Shown here: piece after piece, positions 26,589 through 33,528 of the stretch
How the letters are laid out: every line of letters starts with the position of its first letter
Position numbering within the stretch: position 1 is the stretch's first letter
Source of the DNA: Microvirga pudoricolor
GTDB lineage: Bacteria > Pseudomonadota > Alphaproteobacteria > Rhizobiales > Beijerinckiaceae
Assembly: GCF_016892705.1 (NCBI RefSeq)
Contig: NZ_JAFEMB010000004.1
Coordinates: 248,001-312,000, forward strand
Length of the DNA: 64,000 nt
Reading direction: 5' to 3'
Translations under genes and position numbers: made by a program
Notes under the pieces: model-generated
What the model was told of the DNA's origin: nothing
The model's input: the letters and a program-made list of their open reading frames with translations, nothing else
Databases searched by the model: none

Positions 26589-28159
26589 GCAGCTCTCCTG
26601 ACCTTAGTTCGCGCAGTCAATTCAAAGAACGGCGCCAGCGTGTCAAAACGATATGCGTCCAAATGGAAGCCATTCTCCTCTGCCATCCTGATGCGGTCGA
26701 GGGGGAAGTCGAGCCGTGGTAGCAGGTAATAGTCAAGAATGGCTTGGTTGCCCGGTGCCATGCGGACGACGATCGTAATGTCGGGACGCAGGCCAGCGTC
26801 GAACCTGACTTTCCATCGCAACGAGGTTGCGCTGCTCTCGATGCAGCGTACGATCACGAGCGAGGTGCGGAACTCGTCGTTGATAGTCAGGAGGTCCGTT
26901 TCCGCATTCTGGGCCACTGTCCCTCCAGCTTGCCTAATAGCCGCGACCGTGTCGGCGACGATCTCCGGGTGTAGTTCCCTCAGGTAGCGATTGATCTCGA
27001 TGTAGCGGTAGTCACGCCCCGGAGAGAACCCGACCAGTTGATAGGCGCGCAGCAGGCTCCCGAACCTCGCACGGTAGGCGGTGCTCGCCGGCATGTCCTC
27101 TTGCTCGTCGATCACGATTGCCGACAGCCATCCTGTACGTTCATACAGCTTGCCCAGCCGATCTAGCATCTCGGCGTCGGAGAACCGGCGGCTGCGTTCG
27201 ACGATGATGGCGTGAGCCATCTCGAAGGTTTCAGGATCGACGATGGCTTGAAACGCTGCGTCGGCTCGGACGAACTCCTCGGGTGGGTTGCGGACATACC
27301 TTTGCTTGAGCTTAAACGAGACCCGGTTGAAGACATTGTTGCCAATGTACTTCTCATTCGTAAGCACCTGATGCACGGTCAGTCGATTCCATGGCCGTCC
27401 TAGATCGGTCGTCAAACCTTCCTCGTTCAAGACTGCGGCAATCTCCTTTTCGCTGCATCGCCGGGTTGTAAACAGGCGGTACATCCGCCTGACGGTCCGG
27501 ATCTCCTCTGGCGGTCCCGGCACTAGGATCACACGGTCCGTTTGGAGACTTTTGTGCTGGCCGAGATGCAACTCCCCTTTGGACTCACCGTGCTCGTCTA
27601 CGAGACAGCGCCGTAGGCCGTAACCGGCCATGCCGCCCTGCCGGAATCCGCGACGTATCAGGTTGCATTGCCCTGCGAAGACCTTCGCCGAAAGCTCCCG
27701 GCTGTACTCGCCCGCCATGGCTCGCTTCATGCTCTTGATGATGGTGGCAGTGAGGCTACCGTCGTTCTCGAACTGCTCTGCGCAATACCGGACCCCGATC
27801 CCCGCACGCTTGCAGAGATGCTCGAGGTAGGCGCTTTCGTCAGCGTCCTGGAAGCGGCCCCACCGGCTGACGTCATAGACAAGGATCACGCTAAAGTCGG
27901 TCTGGCTCCCCTCGACATCGTCAATGAGGCGCTTAAGTGCCTCACGACCGTCGAGCCGAAGGCCACTCCGACCCTCGTCCGCATAGGTTCGGACGACGAC
28001 CATTCCATGCCTGGCCGCATAGTTCCTGATTGCCTCCTCCTGGTTCTCGGTCGAGTACCTCTGGTGCTCTGTGGACTTGCGGACGTACTGCGCGGCGCGA
28101 ACTAGCGCCGTCCCACCGGGCTCGATGCCGTCCGATGTTCGCGGATCTTCCTGTGTCAC
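26585..28159 (-). CDS. Large serine recombinase of the ParB-coupled trio
   Basis: A 524-residue recombinase with a GTG start at 28159. The catalytic serine is in AAQYVRKSTEHQRYS; LVYDVSRWGRFQD carries the active-site Arg; IIKSMKRAMAGEYSRELSAKVF is the long helix after the catalytic domain. The recombinase domain spans about residues 165-290 (TRRCSEKEIAAVLNEEGL, LTNEKYIGNNVF). The C-terminal ~220 residues lack a cysteine zinc ribbon and look like a separate DNA-binding part. It is the first gene of a three-gene operon with two ParB-like partners. A small regulator gene is divergent 90 bases away. Confidence 0.92.
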   Translation of the reverse strand: MTQEDPRTSDGIEPGGTALVRAAQYVRKSTEHQRYSTENQEEAIRNYAARHGMVVVRTYADEGRSGLRLDGREALKRLIDDVEGSQTDFSVILVYDVSRWGRFQDADESAYLEHLCKRAGIGVRYCAEQFENDGSLTATIIKSMKRAMAGEYSRELSAKVFAGQCNLIRRGFRQGGMAGYGLRRCLVDEHGESKGELHLGQHKSLQTDRVILVPGPPEEIRTVRRMYRLFTTRRCSEKEIAAVLNEEGLTTDLGRPWNRLTVHQVLTNEKYIGNNVFNRVSFKLKQRYVRNPPEEFVRADAAFQAIVDPETFEMAHAIIVERSRRFSDAEMLDRLGKLYERTGWLSAIVIDEQEDMPASTAYRARFGSLLRAYQLVGFSPGRDYRYIEINRYLRELHPEIVADTVAAIRQAGGTVAQNAETDLLTINDEFRTSLVIVRCIESSATSLRWKVRFDAGLRPDITIVVRMAPGNQAILDYYLLPRLDFPLDRIRMAEENGFHLDAYRFDTLAPFFELTARTKVRRAA

Positions 28160-28248
28160 CGTTCACCCACCCCAAAGGAGTCATGGACCTGCGATGCGAA
28201 CAGCGAGAGTCCTTTTCGCTCACTCTTGCTTAAGGGAAGGTCAGCCGC

Positions 28249-28626
28249 ATGTCGCTTCCAAATAGACACCGAATTCTTCGGCCCAAATCTGGAAAGAAGA
28301 TTCCATCCAGTTCTGGTGGGAGGCTAGGAGCAGGAGGCTTCGCTCTTGCGATTTCGGCTGCCCTGCACCGGGAGTTTGGGGATAGCCGAAGTGCGATCAA
28401 AACGATCGTACGGGCGACTTCTGCGAACGAGCGAGCGGTCAAGAACTGGTACGAAGGTCGGAACGGACCAAGTGCCGAGTCGCTCGTCATATTGTGCCGG
28501 TATTCTGATCATGTCCTGGAGACGGTCCTAAAACTCTCAGGTCGCGACAACCTCTTAAAAGCGAAGAGAATTTCTGATACTAAGGCGGTCCTACTTAAGA
28601 TCCTGGCTTTGCTCGATGAGGTATAG
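28249..28626 (+). CDS. Small putative DNA-binding regulator divergent from the recombinase trio
   Basis: A 125-residue protein. After a basic, Gly/Ser-rich start, residues ~30-105 look like an HTH: ALHREFGDSRSAIKTIVRATSANERAVKNWYEGRNGPSAE is the region (residues ~39-78), with AVKNWYEG as the recognition-helix-like part, followed by LVILCRYSDHVLETVL. Similar small proteins accompany phage-like and recombinase modules in alphaproteobacteria. It shares an 89-base divergent control region with the recombinase operon, so it probably regulates that operon. Confidence 0.7.
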   Translation: MSLPNRHRILRPKSGKKIPSSSGGRLGAGGFALAISAALHREFGDSRSAIKTIVRATSANERAVKNWYEGRNGPSAESLVILCRYSDHVLETVLKLSGRDNLLKAKRISDTKAVLLKILALLDEV

Positions 28627-29215
28627 CCGCTGTTAGCCTGCAATGATCGTTGCTGTCGTTCTATTATCTTCCATGAGCGGGAAAGAGGCTCAAAACTCGG
28701 CCTAGTCTAGGGCAATATTCCTCTGGGCAGAAAACACGCTTATCGGTCGAACCGATAGTTTGAACGGAGAGTATTCCGGCACAACCGGACTAGGTTGGTC
28801 GGAGGCGGAGATAGAGGGCCAAGCTTGAGTCGAGAAGGCCCTCATTAACCTCGGAAGAACTCTCATTAGAGACTGGCTATCGGAAATTTCGCAAATGAAG
28901 TCCGACACTTAGCAGACTAAGTTTCCGCTCGAAAAGGCTATCGTTTCAGAGACTTAGATAGTGGCGGAGAGGGGGAGAATATCCGCTCGGTCACCCAAAC
29001 GCTTGTTTTACAAGAACTTTCTTGCGCTGCTTTCTGAGGCTTCGTAGCACGCCTTCGGAGCACAGCACAAGCCTGTCTCTCGGAGGCTGATTTACCTGAT
29101 CCTTAGCCCCGCCATTATCAGACGCGAAAGCAGCAGTTCGTCGACGGCTCGGCCTTTGGAACACTGGTCCTATCGGCGAGGCCTCGCCTGGTAGTGTTGT
29201 AAAATGCCCACGCCG
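28627..29215. other. 590-base non-coding region left of the conjugation module
   Basis: No convincing gene. A 17-base palindrome has arms TATCGGT (28741-28747) and ACCGATA (28751-28757) around CGA. Base composition is less GC-rich than the conjugation genes. It lies between the recombinase trio and the transfer module, so it could hold an attachment site, an operator or a module boundary; nothing decides between these. Confidence 0.45.
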
Positions 29216-31015
29216 CTACATCTTCTTGCTCCTGTTAATGATGCGGCCCGCGCCGCCGATCGCGGCTCCCCCGAGTGCGGCTGCGACCGAGCCGATGCCG
29301 CCGGTAGCGGCGGCCGCTACCTTCGCGGCCCGGGCGGCGATCGGCGCGCCTCGCGTCGCGGCGATCCAGCCAGCGAGCGCAGCGCCCGTCGACGATCCGC
29401 CCGCGGCGTGCGAGATCCACGACATCGCGCCCTGCGCCATCGAGCTGGCTTGCATCAGGAAGATGCCTGTGAGGATCGTCACGCCGAGGATCGCAACGAC
29501 GGACGCCTGTGACGCGCCGGAACTGAAGAGGGTGTTCATCACGCCACTCTCGCCTATGACGTGGTACTTGTCCAAGATCTGGCGGGTCGCCGCGCCCATG
29601 AAGCCGAGCATTAGGCTGACGATGCTGAGCGTCATTGCGCCCGACATGATCTCTTTGATGCACCAGGTCGCATAGCCCCGTGAGCGCTCGAAGATCAACG
29701 CGAGGGGGATGGTCGGGAGCATGATCGCCGGAATCGCGATGTGCATCGTCGCCGTGAAGGTGACGGCGACCGCGATGCACAGGACGATGATCGCTACGAT
29801 CCAGATGAGGAGTCCTTGGGAAAATAGCAGGACCTGTTTCGGGTTGAGGAGGCCCGCCGACGTGGCAATGTTGAAGGCGTCGGTGAAGACGCGCCCGATC
29901 GTCGTGGTCATCCAGTCAAGCTGGCACGCGCCCGCCTGCGCGAGCGTCGAGAGGTTTCCGCAGGATTGCGATGCGGTCGACGAACCGGCGCTCGCGAGCT
30001 GCCCGCCGAGCCCGATGATTGCGACGGCCAGCGGCTCGAGGGCGTTGGTCCAGAGAACCTCGCCCGCGCCGACCCGCATGATCGCGGCCGAAACCGCCGT
30101 CATGGACATGAGCATGATGAGCTTCGTCCAGGAGCCGTTGCCGAACATCATCGACCCGGCCATGAACATCAGGGCGAACATGGCGATGAGCGCCATGAGA
30201 ACCTGGACGTCGTTCTGCTGCATGCGCGTCGACGCGGACTTGATCGCCGCGTCGAGCTGCTGCGTCATCGCCGTGTAGACCTCGCAGGCCCAGCACGTGA
30301 TCATGTCACCGCTTGCATCAGATGCGCCCAGCGCAGTCGTCGGCTGCCCATTGCGGTCGGTCTGCGAGACGCCCGGCGACGAGTCGACCTGCGGGCTCAT
30401 CTTGGTGATCGCGCTCACGTCATAGCCGGAAAATTTCGACATGTACTCTTCGACGCACACGCCGCTCGCGTCGTTCGTTGCGCTGTTCGGGCCGGGCACG
30501 CAGCGCCCGCCGTTCGCGAGATAGGCCTGTACTTTGCCCTCGCCGAATTGCGCGCCGCCGAGAAGGCCGCTCTCGGTGAGGGTGGTGCCGTTCGACATCT
30601 GCGTGCCGACATAAGACGTGAGCGGCTTACCGAGCGCGTTGAGCTTCTCCATCCGGCCCCACTTCAGAGCCATTCCCTCGTTGATCGCTTGGAGCTGCGC
30701 GCTCTGATTGCTGAGGAAGGCGTCTTTGCTCGTGACGCCGTTCTTGCCGGTCCAGATGGTGCTGTCGTTGAGGGACCAGTTATCGTAGGTATTACCGGTG
30801 TTCTTGACGTATCCCAGGTCGATCAGGATCGCCTTGCCCATCTGGCCCGCACCGAGGTAGCCGGTTTTAGGATTGACCGCGTCCCACTTGCCGGATGCCT
30901 CGCGGCCGAAGACCGCGCTCTGAAAATCGGCCAGGGTGCCAAGGGCAGCGGCGGGCGCGATCCCGGCAAGGATCAGACCGAAGGCGACGACGATGCGAGC
31001 GGAGAGGAGGCTCAC
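29216..31015 (-). CDS. Polytopic conjugation channel-like protein (DotA/TraY or TrbL-like) with N-terminal lytic-enzyme-like domain
   Basis: About 599 residues from GTG 31015, which overlaps the preceding stop (GTGA). The signal peptide is in the first ~25 residues (VVAFGLILAGIAPAAALG). Residues ~25-130 resemble peptidoglycan-hydrolase-like domains of Rhizobiales: FQSAVFGREASGKWDAVN, YLGAGQMGKAILIDLGYV. A Cys-containing periplasmic stretch follows (GGRCVPGP, ASGVCVEEY). From ~280 on there are about seven membrane segments (LMALIAMFALMFMAGSMMF, LIWIVAIIVLCIAVAVTF, VAILGVTILTGIFLM) and a basic tail ending INRSKKM. Topology fits DotA/TraY- or TrbL-type transfer proteins. It is the last gene of a four-gene minus-strand operon. 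Confidence 0.68.
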   Translation of the reverse strand: MSLLSARIVVAFGLILAGIAPAAALGTLADFQSAVFGREASGKWDAVNPKTGYLGAGQMGKAILIDLGYVKNTGNTYDNWSLNDSTIWTGKNGVTSKDAFLSNQSAQLQAINEGMALKWGRMEKLNALGKPLTSYVGTQMSNGTTLTESGLLGGAQFGEGKVQAYLANGGRCVPGPNSATNDASGVCVEEYMSKFSGYDVSAITKMSPQVDSSPGVSQTDRNGQPTTALGASDASGDMITCWACEVYTAMTQQLDAAIKSASTRMQQNDVQVLMALIAMFALMFMAGSMMFGNGSWTKLIMLMSMTAVSAAIMRVGAGEVLWTNALEPLAVAIIGLGGQLASAGSSTASQSCGNLSTLAQAGACQLDWMTTTIGRVFTDAFNIATSAGLLNPKQVLLFSQGLLIWIVAIIVLCIAVAVTFTATMHIAIPAIMLPTIPLALIFERSRGYATWCIKEIMSGAMTLSIVSLMLGFMGAATRQILDKYHVIGESGVMNTLFSSGASQASVVAILGVTILTGIFLMQASSMAQGAMSWISHAAGGSSTGAALAGWIAATRGAPIAARAAKVAAAATGGIGSVAAALGGAAIGGAGRIINRSKKM

Positions 31016-31476
31016 GGCTGCACCCTCGCGGCGATCTGCGCCAAGCCCAGCAGCGACAGGCGTCGGCCGCACAGGTCGAGCTGCGTCTTGTCTTTGGAAA
31101 GTGCAGCGCACCAGGCGTCGGCGGTACCGGCGAAGCGCGCCACTTCGACCGCTTTGCCATCGCGGTTCATGAAGACGCGCCACTGGCACTGCGTCTCGCC
31201 GTGCTCGCAGATGCCCGGCCCGCCGGCCATCGTTGCCAGGAAATCCCCGGTCGGCGTCACGATCCGCGCAGCCTGGAAGCCGCGGAGACCCTCGCGATGG
31301 ATGTCGGACCAGAGGCTTTCGACGGCCGCATTCTGACCAGGCGCGAACCATCCCATCGGTACGCGGTCAAAGCCGGGGGAGGGGGCCGGCTGCGCGAAGG
31401 CCGGCAGGCACAGCATGCCGAAGACGACGGCGGGGAGGCCGACGAATCGCCGATTCATGCTCTGTTCTCTCGTCAT
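31012..31476 (-). CDS. Exported Cys-containing protein of the transfer operon
   Basis: About 154 residues from ATG 31476 (ATG 31458 also possible). It carries a signal peptide (RRFVGLPAVVFGMLCLPAFAQ) and four later cysteines (GICEHGETQCQWRVF, AWCAALSK, LDLCGRR), probably forming periplasmic disulfides. No family is recognised. Its stop overlaps the GTG of the channel-like gene and it follows a single-pass membrane protein, so it is likely a periplasmic part of the same transfer complex. Confidence 0.7.
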   Translation of the reverse strand: MTREQSMNRRFVGLPAVVFGMLCLPAFAQPAPSPGFDRVPMGWFAPGQNAAVESLWSDIHREGLRGFQAARIVTPTGDFLATMAGGPGICEHGETQCQWRVFMNRDGKAVEVARFAGTADAWCAALSKDKTQLDLCGRRLSLLGLAQIAARVQP

Positions 31477-31536
31477 GGTGGCTCCGAATCGAAGGCCCGC
31501 CGGAGGGCGGGCAGGGACGAATCGCAAATCAAAGGT

Positions 31537-32046
31537 TTATCGGGGTGGATCGGCTCGTAAAACGAGCGGGCAGGAAGTGTCGGAGCGGCTGTCGCGCATG
31601 TCAATCAAGCAACGCCTGAGCTGGTCTCCGTGGCGCTGCCACAGATAGACCGACATTTGGTAGTCTTCGCGGCTTAGATACGGGTCGTTGACCGACCAAC
31701 GACCGGCGACGACTGCTACAGCGAGCAATAAATCGAGCGCGACGACTTGTAGAATGAAGCGCAGTCCGAACCGCGGTTTCGCTGACTTTGTCGCGCCCGG
31801 CTTGTGCATCGAGGCCGCCAGGCGCGCCTCGATGCGGTCGAGCGTCTGGCGCAGCCAGCGGTCCCTGTCCTCCGGCGCTTGCGTCGACGTCGTAGGCGCC
31901 GACGACAGGAAGGCTTCGAATCGCTCGCCGAGGCCGCGGACCTCGTGCGAGAGCGAGGACACGGCGGCGAGCACCGCGTCCTCGCGCTCGACCGCCGCGA
32001 TCTGCTGGTCAAGATCGTCGTCCCGCGGCTCTTCGGACATCGTCAC
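31537..32046 (-). CDS. Single-pass membrane protein of the transfer operon
   Basis: 169 residues from GTG 32046, overlapping the upstream stop by GTGA; ATG 32040 is the alternative. The cytoplasmic N-terminal ~105 residues are acidic and coiled-coil-like (LDQQIAAVEREDAVLAAVSS, DRWLRQTLDRIEARLAAS). One transmembrane helix lies at ~115-135 (FILQVVALDLLLAVAVVAG). The periplasmic tail has two cysteines (RRCLIDMRDSRSDTSCPLV). Function unknown; the topology suits a scaffold subunit of a type IV secretion-like complex. Confidence 0.65.
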   Translation of the reverse strand: MTMSEEPRDDDLDQQIAAVEREDAVLAAVSSLSHEVRGLGERFEAFLSSAPTTSTQAPEDRDRWLRQTLDRIEARLAASMHKPGATKSAKPRFGLRFILQVVALDLLLAVAVVAGRWSVNDPYLSREDYQMSVYLWQRHGDQLRRCLIDMRDSRSDTSCPLVLRADPPR

Positions 32047-32528
32047 TTGACCTTTGAGCCCTGGGACGCGTTTTTCCTCCGCCTCTCGGACCAGAAACGC
32101 CGTAGCGTCGCGGGTGACGGCTCAGATACCTCGTCCTCGCCTTCGGAGGCCGCCCGGTGATCGATCAGCTTCTTCATTTGCTCGATGAGGCGTCGGTTGC
32201 GGTCATTAGCAGTCAGATGCGAAGGAACGCCGCCTGGGAAAGCGAGCGGGTAGGCCCTCTCGAGCAGGTCGTGCATCCAGAAGCGGCTCGCCTGCAGGTC
32301 CTTCTGAGCGAAGTAGGCCCGGATCGAAACATCGGACGGCCCGCGGGCAAGGCCCAAATTTTTGACGGCGTAGTGCTGGATGCGCTTGTTGCGGACGCAT
32401 GCGCGGACGCTGTTCGTCACGCCGCCTGGGAAGCAAGCCCTCTCGCAGATCTCGATTACCCTGAAGATACGGGACTGGGTGCGCGGGGACGGGTGCGGCG
32501 TATGGGAATCGGTTTGAGCGCAGAGCAC
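32043..32528 (-). CDS. Hypothetical protein, first gene of the transfer operon, with an internal repeated motif
   Basis: 161 residues from a GTG at 32528 with GGAG upstream. It is basic at both ends. A motif occurs twice: CERACFPGGVTNSVRACVRNKR (about 28-49) and LERAYPLAFPGGVPSHLT followed by NDRNRRLIEQ (about 88-116), suggesting two related helical units. No known family. It is coupled by a GTGA overlap to the membrane protein downstream. It could be a DNA-binding or regulatory protein of the transfer operon, from position only. Confidence 0.6.
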   Translation of the reverse strand: MLCAQTDSHTPHPSPRTQSRIFRVIEICERACFPGGVTNSVRACVRNKRIQHYAVKNLGLARGPSDVSIRAYFAQKDLQASRFWMHDLLERAYPLAFPGGVPSHLTANDRNRRLIEQMKKLIDHRAASEGEDEVSEPSPATLRRFWSERRRKNASQGSKVK

Positions 32529-32812
32529 TGCACCACTCCAAAATGTCTTTGCTGGGGTGGTGAGGCGGTCCGGGATGTGCTTAGAGCCAGGCCCCGGTAC
32601 CTCCCTTTGCTATCCGGACTTCCGTCCTGCGCCTCTCGCGGCGGCATCGGGAGCTCACGTGCAAGGATTATGGGGAATCGATCCCTGCCGGTCAACGACG
32701 TTGTCACTCGTAACACGTCAGAAAGGTGTTTCTCTGCCGACTTGCTCGCGGAGAGAACCGCCGCCAGGGGATATCGCTCCTGATCCGTCAGCTGTTACTG
32801 TTCGTCGATCAG

Positions 32813-33508
32813 ATGGAGCTGCCTTTGACGTCTTTGCCCCCTATCCCCAAGAAGCTTGCCGCCCGCATCCGCGCCGCGCAGGCGAAGGTCGTCAATGCGA
32901 GGGGCTGGATCGAGTCCACCGAGTTCAACGCGCTCCAGGATGAGGCACGTTGGAACGAGTTCGTGCGCGATCCCGAGGCCTTCGCCCGGAAACACTACCC
33001 CGGCCATGGCGTGGATTCGTATCCGGTGCAGACGAACACCTCCCGCATCCGGGAGAAGCTGGACAAGCTGCCAGCCAGGCGTGAGCGGAATCGGCGCGAG
33101 CTCGAAGAGGCCGACGCCCTACTGGCGAACGTCGAGGCCGAGGTCCTGGAAGAGGTGAGCCGCATGCGGCCGACGGCAGGCCGCGTTCTATGGCCGCCAC
33201 CTCTGGAGCCGTACGAGACATTCCATGCCAGAGTAATGGCGGAGGCTTATCACGAGCGCGACACAGCCGACGCGCGGCGGGAGGCGTATCTGGCCGAGCT
33301 CCAGAAGGACTACGACGAGGAGATGGCCGCGATCGAGGTCAAGCGGCAGGCCGAGCTCGACGAGTTGTCCAAGGAGATGAAGTCGTGGACGCCGGCACAG
33401 CGGGCGAAATTCAGGGAGGTCATGGGCGGGATCGCTGAGGGTCTCCGCAACCGGACGCTGACGGCGGACGCGATCGGAGCGTTCATAAACGAGAAGCTGA
33501 AACGATAG
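32813..33508 (+). CDS. Coiled-coil hypothetical protein
   Basis: About 231 residues from ATG 32813 (the open frame extends to 32726 with less protein-like sequence). The product is highly charged and mostly helical: EKLDKLPARRERNRRELEEADALLANV, whose core is at ~100-125, then a Pro-rich turn (LWPPPLEPY) and DYDEEMAAIEVKRQAELDEL. No signal peptide or membrane segment. It ends 20 bases from the convergent relaxase gene. Function unknown; co-location with transfer genes suggests an accessory role. Confidence 0.6.
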   Translation: MELPLTSLPPIPKKLAARIRAAQAKVVNARGWIESTEFNALQDEARWNEFVRDPEAFARKHYPGHGVDSYPVQTNTSRIREKLDKLPARRERNRRELEEADALLANVEAEVLEEVSRMRPTAGRVLWPPPLEPYETFHARVMAEAYHERDTADARREAYLAELQKDYDEEMAAIEVKRQAELDELSKEMKSWTPAQRAKFREVMGGIAEGLRNRTLTADAIGAFINEKLKR

Positions 33509-33513
33509 CCATA

Positions 33514-33527
33514 AGAACGCACTTCCC
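33514..33527. repeat. 14-base word repeated at 24456-24469
   Basis: AGAACGCACTTCCC occurs identically here, between the convergent coiled-coil and relaxase genes, and about 9 kb away upstream of the giant nuclease-like gene. Outside the word the two sites share only a nearby ATA. It could be a trace of a mobile element end or chance; it is listed because both copies lie in intergenic DNA. Confidence 0.4.
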
Positions 33528-33528
33528 G

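Noticed and set aside
29966..31336. 456-residue plus-strand open frame over the transfer operon
   Set aside because: It is a GC-rich shadow with Arg/His-rich composition; the opposite strand has signal peptides, membrane helices and coupled starts.
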